A DNA stretch of 64,000 nt, taken from assembly GCA_900548905.1 (NCBI GenBank), contig URMK01000035.1, positions 5,709 through 69,708 on the forward strand, given 5' to 3'. The stretch comes from an uncultured Lachnospiraceae bacterium. GTDB lineage: Bacteria; Bacillota; Clostridia; Lachnospirales; Lachnospiraceae. The position numbers and the translations under genes are program-made. This document shows, piece after piece, positions 1 to 8,426 of the stretch. The notes below the pieces were generated by a model. It worked only from the letters and a program-made list of their open reading frames with translations. It had not been told where the DNA came from and did not search any database. Within the stretch, counting starts at the first letter, position 1. Every line of letters begins with the position of its first letter.

Positions 1-357
1 AGCAGTCAGGTTCCTTGTTATGGAATAAATGGGATCCAGATTAACAATCGTGGATTTGGATATCCGCATGAAGCTTCCCGGGAGACTTTCCTCCAGCTCA
101 TAAAGCTTACGGTCCGTCAGGTAAAGCTTATCGGCCGTATGGGCCTGTACCTGCTTCCCCTCCGTTTCAAAAAACAAGATCCCTGCCAGCGGGACATAAT
201 ATTTGGTATCTCCGCACTGCAGAGCGATGCAACAGTCTCCCGGCCCGGTATCCACCGCTATCTGCTGGAGTCTCAGGATATGCTCCTCTACCTGCCTGCA
301 CCGGATAATCACTTCGTCCTCCGTCAGTTCCGGTTCGATTTCGATTCTGACCCTCAT
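1..357 (-). CDS. LytTR-domain DNA-binding regulator, partial (3' end outside window)
   Basis: The reading frame is open from an ATG at 357 to the left edge (119 codons, no stop), so the C-terminus is missing. An AAAGGTGA ribosome binding site at about 361-369 fixes the start. The N-terminus is a short charged stretch without a receiver domain. From about residue 45 the sequence follows the LytTR DNA-binding fold, with conserved segments such as FFETEGKQV, YELEESLPGSFMRISKS and TIVNLDPI. Stand-alone LytTR proteins of about 150 residues are common in Firmicutes and usually regulate a small membrane partner gene downstream. That partner would lie outside this window. A 14-bp direct repeat upstream (445-479) is its probable binding site. 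Confidence 0.85.
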   Translation of the reverse strand, partial: MRVRIEIEPELTEDEVIIRCRQVEEHILRLQQIAVDTGPGDCCIALQCGDTKYYVPLAGILFFETEGKQVQAHTADKLYLTDRKLYELEESLPGSFMRISKSTIVNLDPIYSITRNLTA

Positions 358-409
358 AATTTCACCTTTCGCATTACTCCATTATTTTCTTGCCCTGCTG
401 ATAGTTATC

Positions 410-437
410 ATTATACAGATACGTAAGGATTCGTAAA
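410..437 (-). promoter_or_regulatory. Probable promoter of the LytTR gene
   Basis: On the minus strand a perfect TATAAT lies at 410-415. A weak -35 (TTTACG, 432-437) lies 16 bp upstream. The direct repeat at 445-479 sits just upstream of the -35, the usual place for an activator that compensates for a poor -35. Confidence 0.5.
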
Positions 438-444
438 TAGAAAA

Positions 445-479
445 GAAGCAAGAGGTTAACTTTGGGAAGCAACAGGTTA
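445..479. promoter_or_regulatory. Direct repeat, candidate LytTR operator
   Basis: GAAGCAAGAGGTTA (445-458) and GAAGCAACAGGTTA (466-479) differ at one base and start 21 bp apart, two helical turns. LytTR proteins typically bind two direct repeats with this spacing. The site lies about 90 bp upstream of a LytTR gene start, which suggests autoregulation (inference). Confidence 0.6.
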
Positions 480-505
480 GTTTTCTGATATCACCTGGAA
501 CCTGC

Positions 506-546
506 AAAAAAGGAAAGCCCACTCATACATCATGAGCAGGCTCTCC
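506..546 (-). terminator. Rho-independent terminator after the MATE-nitroreductase unit
   Basis: On the minus strand a 15-bp stem with a few G-U pairs (arms 512-526 and 532-546, loop of about 5 nt) is followed by a run of six T. It lies about 30 bp past the nitroreductase stop codon. Confidence 0.85.
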
Positions 547-574
547 CCATATCCATTACCGGTACTTCTATTGT

Positions 575-1159
575 CTATAACCGCCATTCCACGGCTTCTG
601 CCATATCCTTCCGCGGCCGGGGCCGTGGCGACTCCTGTGCATACCCCACAGCCATCACCGCAGTCAGATCGCCTCCCGCCCAGTCACATAATTCCCTGTA
701 AGCAAAATAAGTATCACATATCCACAGGCTTCCCAGCCCCATCTGTGTGGCTGTAAGAGTCATGTTCTGAACGGCGGCTCCTATGGACTGCGCATTGCAG
801 ATCTCAAATATACGTTCTTCCGGGGAAGCGGCGGCACAAACATCCAGTCCCAGGGTATTGACCACCAGAATAAGAACCGGCGCCTGTCCCATAATCCGCA
901 GGGTATTTTCCGCTCCTTTGAGATAACCGGCGCTTCCGGGAAGAAGCGGCTGTACTTTTTCACGTTCCATCCCTGCAAACATAGCGGAAAGGAAGCTTTC
1001 CTTTTCCTTTCCGCCGGTTACGATAAATTTCCAGGGCTGCCTGTTTTTGGAGGACGGTGCCAGCATCCCGGCCCGTACAATCTCCTCAATTGCTGCAACA
1101 GGCACGTCGTCCCTTATGTATTCCCTTATACTCCTCCGGTTTTCAACAGCATACAGCAT
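575..1159 (-). CDS. Nitroreductase family protein
   Basis: A 194-residue protein of the FMN-dependent nitroreductase fold. These enzymes transfer electrons from NAD(P)H to nitro compounds, quinones or other acceptors. The N-terminal RRSIREY segment followed by APSSKNRQPWKF is the typical FMN-phosphate and isoalloxazine-contacting region, and the length is normal for the family. GAAGGAG precedes the ATG. It lies 42 bp after the MATE transporter stop on the same strand and is followed by a strong terminator, so the two are probably cotranscribed. The physiological substrate cannot be read from sequence. Another nitroreductase-like gene is at 36574-37080. Confidence 0.9.
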   Translation of the reverse strand: MLYAVENRRSIREYIRDDVPVAAIEEIVRAGMLAPSSKNRQPWKFIVTGGKEKESFLSAMFAGMEREKVQPLLPGSAGYLKGAENTLRIMGQAPVLILVVNTLGLDVCAAASPEERIFEICNAQSIGAAVQNMTLTATQMGLGSLWICDTYFAYRELCDWAGGDLTAVMAVGYAQESPRPRPRKDMAEAVEWRL

Positions 1160-1201
1160 GACAAGCTCCTTCCCCGGTGCTTATCCCTTACAGGACACCG
1201 G

Positions 1202-2614
1202 TCATTCTCCGCAAAGATTATTCCCTTCCTGTCCTCCCATGGCCTTCAGCTTGTGCATAAAATGCAGCAAAAACGGTACCGACGCCGCCATTGTACAAGC
1301 GTCTGCCAGGGGCTGTGCGAGCTGAACCCCCAAAACACCGCAAAAACGGGGCAATATAAGAATCAAAGGAAGGAAAAAGACTCCCTGCCTGCACATGGCA
1401 AGAAAGGTGGCGCTTCCGGACTGCCCAGTGCTCTGCAGCGCCATATTCGCGGTCGTGGTAATCCCGCAGAAAGGCATGACCAGACATTGCGCCCGCAAAG
1501 CAAAGCTTCCAAGTGCGATAACCACCGCATCATCTTTCCGGAAAGCCATCATGATCTGTGGGGCAAAAATAAAAATAACCAGGCTGAACACTGCCATCAC
1601 CACAGTACCGACAATGGAGGTAAAGCGCATGGCTTCATGGACTCTACCGTATTTTTTAGCCCCGTAATTAAAACCGGCCACCGGCTGGAAGCCCTGTCCG
1701 AAGCCCAGCATCGCGGAAAACATAAAGAACATCAGCCTTCCCACAATACTCATGGCGGCCACGGCGGCATCCCCGTAAAGAGCCGCATTCACATTTAAAG
1801 CCACCGAGGCGATGCTGGCAAGTCCCTGCCTGCAAAGGGTGGGCATCCCTGTGGTAAAAATATCCACGTAGGTCCTGAGCTTCCTGGAAACCATGGTAAT
1901 GCGAAGACGCACATCACTTTTTCCTTTTAAGAATAAAACGAGCAGAATAACAAAGCTCACCGTCTGGCTCAATGCCGTCGCAATGGCCGCTCCCGCCGTC
2001 CCCAGGCCGAAGCCGAAAATAAAGATAGGATCCAGGATGATATTAAGGATACCTCCGGTACCGATTCCCAGCATCCCCAGCACGGATTTCCCTTCACAGC
2101 GGAAAATATTGTTCATCACGAAGGATGCGCACATGATAGGCGCTGCGAGCAGGATATACTGTCCGTAATCCCTTGCATAGGGAAGGATGGTTTCCGTGGC
2201 TCCCAGCAGCCGCATCAGCGGCGTTACAAAAAGAGAACCCAGCACAGTCAGCAGCAGCCCCAGCACAATAGCGGTAAAGAACCCGGTACTGGCTGCGCAG
2301 GTCGCCTTTTCCTGTTCCTTCGCCCCCAAATGCAGGGATACGATAGTCCCGGCTCCCATTCCCAAGGTAAATCCGATTGCCTGTATGATCGCCATCAGGG
2401 AAAACACAATTCCCACCGCCCCTACCGCGCTTGTCCCTAGCTGGGACACGAAAAAGGTATCCGCCATATTGTAAATAGCAGATACCATCATGCTTATAAT
2501 CGTAGGGATCGCCAGCGTGGTTACCAGTTTGGGAACCGGCGTCTGTGTCATTTTTTCATAATGCGCCTGTCTGCGCGCTTCATCTTGTGTCGTTGCTTCC
2601 ATATTTACCCTCAT
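1202..2614 (-). CDS. MATE family multidrug/toxin efflux transporter
   Basis: A 470-residue integral membrane protein with about twelve hydrophobic segments arranged as two similar halves, the layout of MATE (multidrug and toxic compound extrusion) antiporters, which use Na+ or H+ gradients. The N-terminal PKLVTTLAIPTIISMMV segment and the TFFVSQLG stretch are characteristic of the NorM/DinF-like branch. An ATG five codons downstream (2599) is an alternative start; both have purine-rich upstream sequence. It precedes the nitroreductase gene by 42 bp, so a joint role in handling a redox-active compound is possible but unproven. Confidence 0.92.
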   Translation of the reverse strand: MRVNMEATTQDEARRQAHYEKMTQTPVPKLVTTLAIPTIISMMVSAIYNMADTFFVSQLGTSAVGAVGIVFSLMAIIQAIGFTLGMGAGTIVSLHLGAKEQEKATCAASTGFFTAIVLGLLLTVLGSLFVTPLMRLLGATETILPYARDYGQYILLAAPIMCASFVMNNIFRCEGKSVLGMLGIGTGGILNIILDPIFIFGFGLGTAGAAIATALSQTVSFVILLVLFLKGKSDVRLRITMVSRKLRTYVDIFTTGMPTLCRQGLASIASVALNVNAALYGDAAVAAMSIVGRLMFFMFSAMLGFGQGFQPVAGFNYGAKKYGRVHEAMRFTSIVGTVVMAVFSLVIFIFAPQIMMAFRKDDAVVIALGSFALRAQCLVMPFCGITTTANMALQSTGQSGSATFLAMCRQGVFFLPLILILPRFCGVLGVQLAQPLADACTMAASVPFLLHFMHKLKAMGGQEGNNLCGE

Positions 2615-2676
2615 CCTCTTTCCTCGTACTTTTCCATCTTATGGGGACACTCCGGCCGTCCGCACAAGAATGAACC

Positions 2677-2701
2677 GGCAGGAGAAAATACTTCTCCTGC
2701 C
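2677..2701 (-). terminator. Intergenic hairpin after the dnaJ-like gene, possible weak terminator
   Basis: A perfect 10-bp inverted repeat (arms 2677-2686 and 2692-2701, 5-nt loop) lies about 85 bp past the stop of the DnaJ-like gene and before the MATE gene. No clean T-run follows, so it may attenuate rather than terminate. Confidence 0.4.
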
Positions 2702-2784
2702 AGCTGAATAATGCCGTTATAAATAATAATAGCACAAATTGGACGGGTGTACCAGAGAGAAGTGAGTGGGTAAGCCAGTATCCG

Positions 2785-3792
2785 TCATGCGGCGCTCCCC
2801 TTCTTCCCGCCACGCCGTTCCTTCCCGCACGCCTCTTCAAATTCCTTCAATTTTTCTTTCGCTTCCCGGCTCAGGTTTTTAGGCACCTGGATCTGTACGG
2901 TAACGTAATGATCCCCGTGTACGTTGGGGTTCTTCATGGATACAATACCTTTTCCTTTCAGCCGAATCTTGCTCCCCGACTGGGTTCCTTCCCGGATTTT
3001 GCACATGAGCGTCCCGGAAAGTGTCTGTACCGGGACTTCTCCGCCCAAAACCGCCGTGGTAAAGGGAATGGATATCGTGGAATACAGATCCATGCCCCTG
3101 CGCTCAAAGCCGGGCCTGCTGCCCGTCTTTACCTTAAGAAGCAGATCCCCCGGCTCTCCGCCTCCAAGGCCCGGCATCCCTTTTCCCCGAAGCCTTACGC
3201 TCTTTCCGTCCTCAATACCGGCCGGAATATGAACCTGCAGGGACTGCACCTGCCCGTCAGCATTCTGAAGGCTGATGATTTTGTCACAGCCAAAGGCCGC
3301 TTCATCAAAGGTGACTTCCACCTGAGCCTGTAAATCCTGCCCTTTCCTCCGATATTCCCGGCCGGTGAAGGCATTTCCGGTAAAACCGTCCTCTCCGAAA
3401 CCATGATAAGAGAAGCCGCCGGATGTTCCCTTCGATTGCCGGAACATGTCACTAAAAATATCGCCGAAAATATCATCCATATCCCCCTGCTCAAAATGAT
3501 ACTCCCGGTATCCTCCGCCCTGCGGCCCGTTCTTCGCATAAGCGCCCGGATCCGGCGCCGTTCCGTCAAAGGCGGCATGACCAAATCTGTCGTATAATTT
3601 TTTCTTATCCGGATCACTCAGGACGGAATACGCTTCCGTCACTTCTTTAAACTGCCGTTCCGCACGGACATTGCCTGCATTCTGATCCGGATGGTACTTT
3701 TTCGCAAGCTTCCGGTATGCTTTCTTAATGGTATTATCGTCTGCATTTTTATCTATCCCAAGGATTTCATAATAATCTTTTTTGGCTGCCAT
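2785..3792 (-). CDS. DnaJ/CbpA-like J-domain co-chaperone
   Basis: Stimulates DnaK ATPase and delivers clients. The N-terminal J domain (about residues 5-70) carries the HPD motif in KYHPDQNAG. A Gly/Phe-rich linker follows, then two C-terminal substrate-binding beta domains (GQDLQAQVEVTF, IPAGIEDGKSVRLRGKGMPG). The four CxxCxGxG zinc-finger repeats of true DnaJ are absent, which makes this a class II (CbpA/DnaJ2-like) protein of normal length (335 residues). I place the start at the ATG at 3792 because GGAAGG (3801-3806) is spaced 8 nt from it; upstream GTG and ATG codons at 3801 and 3798 are too close to the Shine-Dalgarno. Confidence 0.93.
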   Translation of the reverse strand: MAAKKDYYEILGIDKNADDNTIKKAYRKLAKKYHPDQNAGNVRAERQFKEVTEAYSVLSDPDKKKLYDRFGHAAFDGTAPDPGAYAKNGPQGGGYREYHFEQGDMDDIFGDIFSDMFRQSKGTSGGFSYHGFGEDGFTGNAFTGREYRRKGQDLQAQVEVTFDEAAFGCDKIISLQNADGQVQSLQVHIPAGIEDGKSVRLRGKGMPGLGGGEPGDLLLKVKTGSRPGFERRGMDLYSTISIPFTTAVLGGEVPVQTLSGTLMCKIREGTQSGSKIRLKGKGIVSMKNPNVHGDHYVTVQIQVPKNLSREAKEKLKEFEEACGKERRGGKKGSAA

Positions 3793-3862
3793 AGTCATCA
3801 CCTTCCGTCCTTTTCCTTAGCCCTGAACAACACAAGGTTATAGTTATAATTGTTCTATATGT

Positions 3863-3891
3863 AATATAACACACGTAAACAGATTAATCAA
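3863..3891 (-). promoter_or_regulatory. Probable sigma-A promoter of the dnaJ-like gene
   Basis: On the minus strand TTGATT (3886-3891) and TATATT (3863-3868) are separated by exactly 17 bp, about 70 bp upstream of the start codon. Confidence 0.6.
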
Positions 3892-4016
3892 TAGGTAAAA
3901 TCTATAATTTTAACCATCACACAAGCCTGTATTGCAGACAATACAGATACCCGGACCCCGGATTGCCAACGGATTTTTATAGTGGTATACTGGCAGCAGG
4001 AAAAGAGGTGGCTGTT

Positions 4017-4253
4017 ATGGTAATGCTTGATCGGGGATGGGGCTATTTGTGTGACAAAAGCAAGCCGGAACGCAAGGAAGCGTTGTATCAATATGCCGTA
4101 AATTATGTGGAACCAGTACTGGAGAACTACCCTGAATTAAAGGGGAAGGTGTATTTGGCGTTAAGAAAACACGGCTTTTTTGCCGAATACGATCCGGAAT
4201 ACCGGACGGTTCGCAACCGCACAGACGGAATTTTTTTACCTGGTAAAACCTGA
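4017..4253 (+). CDS. Small hypothetical protein (78 aa)
   Basis: An open frame of 78 codons starting at the ATG at 4017, preceded by GAGGTGG at an 8-nt distance. An ATG at 3963 would extend it upstream but lacks a ribosome binding site. The product is soluble, mixed-charge and rich in aromatic residues (GWGYLCD, YQYAVNYVEPVLENYPELKGK, split here by no known domain). No family is recognised. The stop codon lies inside the stem of the terminator at 4245-4271, so it is a self-contained single-gene unit just before the glycosylase-like gene. Function unknown. Confidence 0.55.
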   Translation: MVMLDRGWGYLCDKSKPERKEALYQYAVNYVEPVLENYPELKGKVYLALRKHGFFAEYDPEYRTVRNRTDGIFLPGKT

Positions 4254-4276
4254 CATAACGTGTCAGGTTTTATGGT
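4245..4276 (+). terminator. Rho-independent terminator
   Basis: Perfect 11-bp inverted repeat AAAACCTGACA / TGTCAGGTTTT (4245-4255, 4261-4271) with a 5-nt loop, ending in a short T-rich tract. The symmetric A and T ends could let it act in both directions. Confidence 0.75.
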
Positions 4277-4379
4277 TTATAATGGTGACTATAGAAGGTA
4301 TTATCTGCCGCTAATGGAAATAAGAAGTGTTAATTAAGAAGCAAACAGTAACATTAAATTATTACAAAGGAGCATACAA

Positions 4380-4976
4380 ATGAATATTCGAAAAGAGTTA
4401 GAAAAGGCAGTGGGAAGCAAGGAAGAAATTCAATTATATGATTTAAACATCGACCCGTTGGAAATCAAGGCCGTCATGATAAATGAGGTTGTTCCGGCCG
4501 ATCCTTCCCAGGATTTTTACGGACAGGCCGATGCGGACTATTTGTCGACAACAATACCTCTTTTTCAGAAAGCAGGACTTCCGGTAACGGATATACAGGA
4601 CATCCTGCAGATGGGCATCTACATTACAAACGCAGTGAAAACGCCCAAATCCGGTTATACGGTCGAAAAAAGCAGTATTGAGAACAGTCTGCCCTATTTG
4701 GAACAGGAACTTGCCTTGTTCCCGGACTTAAAAGTGATTATGCTTATGGGAGACGTTGCAAAAAAAGCATTCAACATGATCGCCAAAAAAGCGACAAAGA
4801 AAAATGCCGTCCCTGCCGTCTCTACCTATAAGCTCCGAAGCAGTGAAATCTACTATGGGAATATCCGGATAATGCCTTCTTATATTATGACCGGCGGCAA
4901 TATTTTAATTGAGAAATCCAAAGTGGAAATGGCTTCCGCGGACATTGCCGAAATGGCCCGTCTGATCCGGCAGTAA
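4380..4976 (+). CDS. Uracil-DNA glycosylase superfamily protein
   Basis: A 198-residue protein resembling the uracil-DNA glycosylase fold. The first motif region, VMINEVVPADPSQDFYG, corresponds to the segment that usually carries the water-activating residue. GIYITNAVKTPKSG fits the following conserved Asn-containing strand. LKVIMLMGDVAKKAF fits the central parallel strand and helix, and RIMPSYIMTGGN sits where the C-terminal DNA-intercalating loop is found, although the classic His is absent there. Members excise uracil from DNA, but several subgroups have lost or changed activity. AAAGGAG precedes the ATG. It appears monocistronic. Family membership is fairly sure; the substrate is not. Confidence 0.75.
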   Translation: MNIRKELEKAVGSKEEIQLYDLNIDPLEIKAVMINEVVPADPSQDFYGQADADYLSTTIPLFQKAGLPVTDIQDILQMGIYITNAVKTPKSGYTVEKSSIENSLPYLEQELALFPDLKVIMLMGDVAKKAFNMIAKKATKKNAVPAVSTYKLRSSEIYYGNIRIMPSYIMTGGNILIEKSKVEMASADIAEMARLIRQ

Positions 4977-5111
4977 AAAGCATGGATTTACCAGGTACCG
5001 GATACATCCGTACCTGCAGCAGGCAAAACGGTTCGCCGCAAAAAACGCGGACCGCTTTGTCCGCAGGCCGAAACCTGCAGTTACTACCATATCACCGGTT
5101 TCTATTGCCTG

Positions 5112-5489
5112 TTAAAACAGATTGGGAATTGTCACAAAAACCGTGTAGAATCCATACAGCATACCTATCAATGTGAGAATAAGAAAAAACAACAGGATAT
5201 TTTTTATTGTATGGATATCATTGCATAGACCAAAGAACATATCTTCTTTATCTGGCTTTTGCATTTCTGCCGCCTTCTGTTGCTCTACTGTATTCTCTTC
5301 CGCTTCCGTTTCTGCTGTATTTCGGTCTAATTCCGTCCTGTCGGAATGTAAAATATCCGATGCCACTTTCATAGCAATATCTGTATAACCATTTTCCGGT
5401 TCGATGATTTGGGCTAATTTGTCATCCGGCATTTTAATGAACTGTGCATATAACCGTTTATATTCTTTAGAATCTCCTGACTGCAGCAT
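5112..5489 (-). CDS. Small C-terminally membrane-anchored protein of unknown function
   Basis: A 125-residue protein. Residues 1-85 are hydrophilic and rich in Glu, Asp and Lys, including a Glu-rich stretch around TEAEENTVEQQ. Residues about 96-120 (LLFFLILTLIGMLYGFYTV) form one transmembrane helix near the C-terminus, so the bulk probably faces the cytoplasm. AGAGGGGG precedes the ATG. No known family is recognised. It is followed on the same strand by nothing within 130 bp and preceded by the UvrA-like gene 68 bp away, also on the minus strand. Confidence 0.6.
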   Translation of the reverse strand: MLQSGDSKEYKRLYAQFIKMPDDKLAQIIEPENGYTDIAMKVASDILHSDRTELDRNTAETEAEENTVEQQKAAEMQKPDKEDMFFGLCNDIHTIKNILLFFLILTLIGMLYGFYTVFVTIPNLF

Positions 5490-5557
5490 ACTGTTTGTTC
5501 CCCCTCTTTTTTATTTTTCTTTCAAGCACAGATCCATTATAACAGTAAGCAGCCGTT

Positions 5558-7798
5558 TCAGGAACATATTTTCCGCAAGCTTTCCGCCGTGAGCGTTTCT
5601 GCATGCAGAATCATGTCCTCCGGTGTTCCTGTGAATACAATCTCCCCTCCGTTTGTCCCTCCATCAGGGCCGACATCAATGATCCAATCCGCCTGCTTCA
5701 TCACATCCAGGTTATGTTCAATGACAATAAGGGTATTTCCTTTGGAAACGATGGTATCAAACAGCTTGAGGAGCTTTTGGATATCAGAGGGATGCAGCCC
5801 TGTGGTAGGCTCATCCATCACAATGATATTTCCCTTCTTCCCCAGGTTCTTTGCCAGCTTCAGTCTCTGCCGCTCCCCTCCCGACAGGGTACTGAGCGGC
5901 TGTCCCAGCGTAAGATAGGACAGACCTGCCTGATCCAGGAGCTTTATCTGCCGTGTGATTTTAGGATTGTCGAAGAACGTCATGGCTTCGGAGGCCGTCA
6001 GGTTTAAAATCTCCACAATATTCTTTCCCTTGCAGGTACACGCCAGCGCTTCTTTGCTGTACCGGCTTCCGCCGCAGGCTTCACACTCCGTAACGATGGG
6101 ATCCATAAACGCCAGTTCCGTCACTATTACCCCTTTTCCGGCACATACCGGGCAGGCTCCGACGGAATTGAAGCTGAACAGCCCTTCTTCTTTTCCATTC
6201 TCTTCTGCCATAAGCCTTCTGATTTCATCAAAGAAACCCAGATAAGAGGCGGGCGTGGAACGGTTCGTTGCGGTTATCGGGCCCTGGTCGATTAAAACGG
6301 TTTCCTCCGCGTATTTCTTCGCAAATATCTTCGTAATCAGCGTGCTTTTCCCGGAACCTGCCACTCCTGTCACAACAGTCATAATGCCCAGCGGGATATC
6401 CACATCTATATTTTTCAGGTTATGGAGGGAGGCCTGGCGTACCGGGAGGCTCCCTGTCATCCTCCGGAAATGCTGTTTTACCGGCAGGGATGCGCGCAGC
6501 GCCCGCCCTGTCAGGGTATCTGCACTGGCAAGCGCTTCATAGCTTCCTGAAAAAACAATTTCTCCGCCCTGCCTCCCCGCCTGCGGTCCGACCTCAATTA
6601 CATGATCCGCAATGGATATTACATCCTTGTCATGCTCTACCACCAAAACGGTATTTCCCTTGTCCCTCAGCCGGATCAGAAGCTGATTCATACGGTAAAC
6701 GTCCCTGGGGTGCAGACCGATGCTTGGTTCGTCGAAAATATAGGTCATACCGGTGAGGTTGCTTCCCATATACCGCACCAGCTTCAGCCGCTGCGCTTCC
6801 CCGCCGGAAAGAGAGGAGGATTCCCGGCCCAGGTGCAGATAGGGCAGGCCGATTTCTATCATACGATCCAGCCCGTCCATCAGTGTCTGTACTACAAGAT
6901 CCACATTTTTATCGGAAATGCGGGAAAGGATTTCCCGCAGCCGGGTAAGCTCCATATCACACAGATCCGCAATGGAAAATCCATTGATTTTACAGGCGAG
7001 GGCGGCTTCATTCAGACGTTTCCCGCGGCAGGCAGGACATTTGGCTTCTGTGATCAGTTCCCGTGCCTTTTTCTGGGTATGCCTGCTTTTTCCGCTGATA
7101 TCCCGGTTTAAAAAGGTGTCCTTATATTTGTTGTACAGACCTGTCACTTTCGGATTTTCCGTTTCGCCGCCCCTGATCCGGGAACCGTACAGAAGAAGAT
7201 TGTATTCCTCCTTGGAATATTCCCGGAGCGGCTTGTCCGGATCAAACAGGCCGGACTGTGCATACTGCTTCCAGTACCATGTTCCGGGTTTAAAAAGAGA
7301 GTCCCTGACACAGCCTTCGTTCCATGATTTCTCCGGTTCAAGGAGGCTTTCCATATCGATTTCGGCTATTTTCCCAAGGCCGGAGCAGGTCTTACACATT
7401 CCGGAGGGGTCATTAAAGGAAAAACAGGAGGATGTCCCGGCGCCGGGTATCCCGATTCTGGAAAACAAAAGGCGAAGGCCGGAATACAGGTCACTGATCG
7501 TACCCACAGTGGAACGGGCATTCCCTCCGAGAGGAGCCTGATCCACTATGACGGAAGCCGTCAGATTAGCGATCAGCTCCGCATGAGGTTTTCTGAACTT
7601 GGGCAGCCTTCCCTGCACATAGGCCGGGTAGGTTGCATTCATCTGCCGCTGTGCTTCCGCCGCGAGGGTATCGAATACAATACTGGATTTCCCGGATCCG
7701 GATACCCCGGCGAATACGGTGATTTTCCCCTTGGGGATAGTAAATGAGATGTTTTTCAGGTTATTCTGTGTGAGTCCTTTGACTATGATATCAGGCAT
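5558..7798 (-). CDS. Short UvrA-like ABC ATPase (excinuclease A paralog)
   Basis: About 746 residues with two ABC ATPase halves. Walker A motifs are GVSGSGKSS and GVAGSGKST; signature motifs are LSGGEAQRLKL and LSGGERQRLKLA; Walker B segments are YIFDEPSIGLHP and IVMDEPTTGLHP. Zinc-binding cysteine pairs are present (CKTCSGLGK, CPACRGKRL, CPVCAGKG, CEACGGSRY). True UvrA has about 940 residues; the shortening fits loss of the UvrB-binding insertion, as in UvrA2/DrrC-type proteins linked to resistance to DNA-binding drugs. I chose the ATG at 7798 because GGAAGAGG lies 5 nt upstream. An in-frame ATG at 7867 adds 23 residues but has no clear ribosome binding site. Confidence 0.88.
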   Translation of the reverse strand: MPDIIVKGLTQNNLKNISFTIPKGKITVFAGVSGSGKSSIVFDTLAAEAQRQMNATYPAYVQGRLPKFRKPHAELIANLTASVIVDQAPLGGNARSTVGTISDLYSGLRLLFSRIGIPGAGTSSCFSFNDPSGMCKTCSGLGKIAEIDMESLLEPEKSWNEGCVRDSLFKPGTWYWKQYAQSGLFDPDKPLREYSKEEYNLLLYGSRIRGGETENPKVTGLYNKYKDTFLNRDISGKSRHTQKKARELITEAKCPACRGKRLNEAALACKINGFSIADLCDMELTRLREILSRISDKNVDLVVQTLMDGLDRMIEIGLPYLHLGRESSSLSGGEAQRLKLVRYMGSNLTGMTYIFDEPSIGLHPRDVYRMNQLLIRLRDKGNTVLVVEHDKDVISIADHVIEVGPQAGRQGGEIVFSGSYEALASADTLTGRALRASLPVKQHFRRMTGSLPVRQASLHNLKNIDVDIPLGIMTVVTGVAGSGKSTLITKIFAKKYAEETVLIDQGPITATNRSTPASYLGFFDEIRRLMAEENGKEEGLFSFNSVGACPVCAGKGVIVTELAFMDPIVTECEACGGSRYSKEALACTCKGKNIVEILNLTASEAMTFFDNPKITRQIKLLDQAGLSYLTLGQPLSTLSGGERQRLKLAKNLGKKGNIIVMDEPTTGLHPSDIQKLLKLFDTIVSKGNTLIVIEHNLDVMKQADWIIDVGPDGGTNGGEIVFTGTPEDMILHAETLTAESLRKICS

Positions 7799-7931
7799 GG
7801 TTTCCTCTTCCTTCCCGGGAACTGCGCGTATCCCGTCCGCTTTGAATCGTTTGCTGTAATCATTCATTATACGTACTTACAGGAAACCATTCCTGACATT
7901 TTCTGCTGAGTTTTGTCCGCACCTTTTGTGT

Positions 7932-8249
7932 TTACAGAAACTTTATCTGCGCATCCGCAGGCAGGGCCAGCCTGCATTCCACTTCCGCACATTTAATAAT
8001 TCCTGCAATCACCGGACAGGCTGCATGAATCGGGAAATGTTCTCCCGCATATTCAAACAGCGGGCCATGCCCCGGTTTCACAAGGCAAAGCTCAAATGCG
8101 TCAAACGTATCCCCCAGTTCTTCCATCATTTTCCTGACGCTTTCACATCCTGATTGGACTGTTATTTTTACTTCTTCCTGATCTTCGGAAACCGCCTCCA
8201 CTTTTGTTGTAAATCCGCAGATACCCGGCTGAATCTGTACAGTTGTCAT
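7932..8249 (-). CDS. Small cysteine-containing conserved protein (DUF6951-like)
   Basis: A 105-residue soluble protein with six cysteines (GICGFTT near residue 11, SGCESV, LCLVKPG, HAACPVIAG, IIKCAEVEC). It resembles small Clostridia proteins grouped as DUF6951; this match is from memory. The clustered Cys and the HAACPV segment suggest metal or Fe-S binding, which is inference. AAAGGAG precedes the ATG. It lies between the UvrA-like gene and the GH51 gene on the same strand, with a stem-loop at 8300-8321 upstream. Confidence 0.7.
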   Translation of the reverse strand: MTTVQIQPGICGFTTKVEAVSEDQEEVKITVQSGCESVRKMMEELGDTFDAFELCLVKPGHGPLFEYAGEHFPIHAACPVIAGIIKCAEVECRLALPADAQIKFL

Positions 8250-8299
8250 TTTCCTTTTCTCCTTTATGTTATTCTTATCTAAAAATAAATCTTCTGCAG

Positions 8300-8321
8300 C
8301 CGTTCGGACTTATCTGAACGG
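8300..8321. repeat. Intergenic stem-loop of a recurrent type
   Basis: CCGTTCGGA (8300-8308) pairs with TCTGAACGG (8313-8321), 9 bp with one G-U pair. Similar GTTCNGAC / CTGAACNGTTA hairpins occur at about 45740-45775, 50970-51000 and 61181-61208, always just after a sugar-enzyme gene. No T-run follows, so it is not a standard terminator. Confidence 0.5.
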
Positions 8322-8426
8322 TTACGATCTTCTCTCTTCATGATAAGCCTTATGGGATATCTGTCTTGTAATTATATTGGTAATCTATAAATTTTTTTGG
8401 ATTTTCCGACGGGATTTCTTTTCCTT

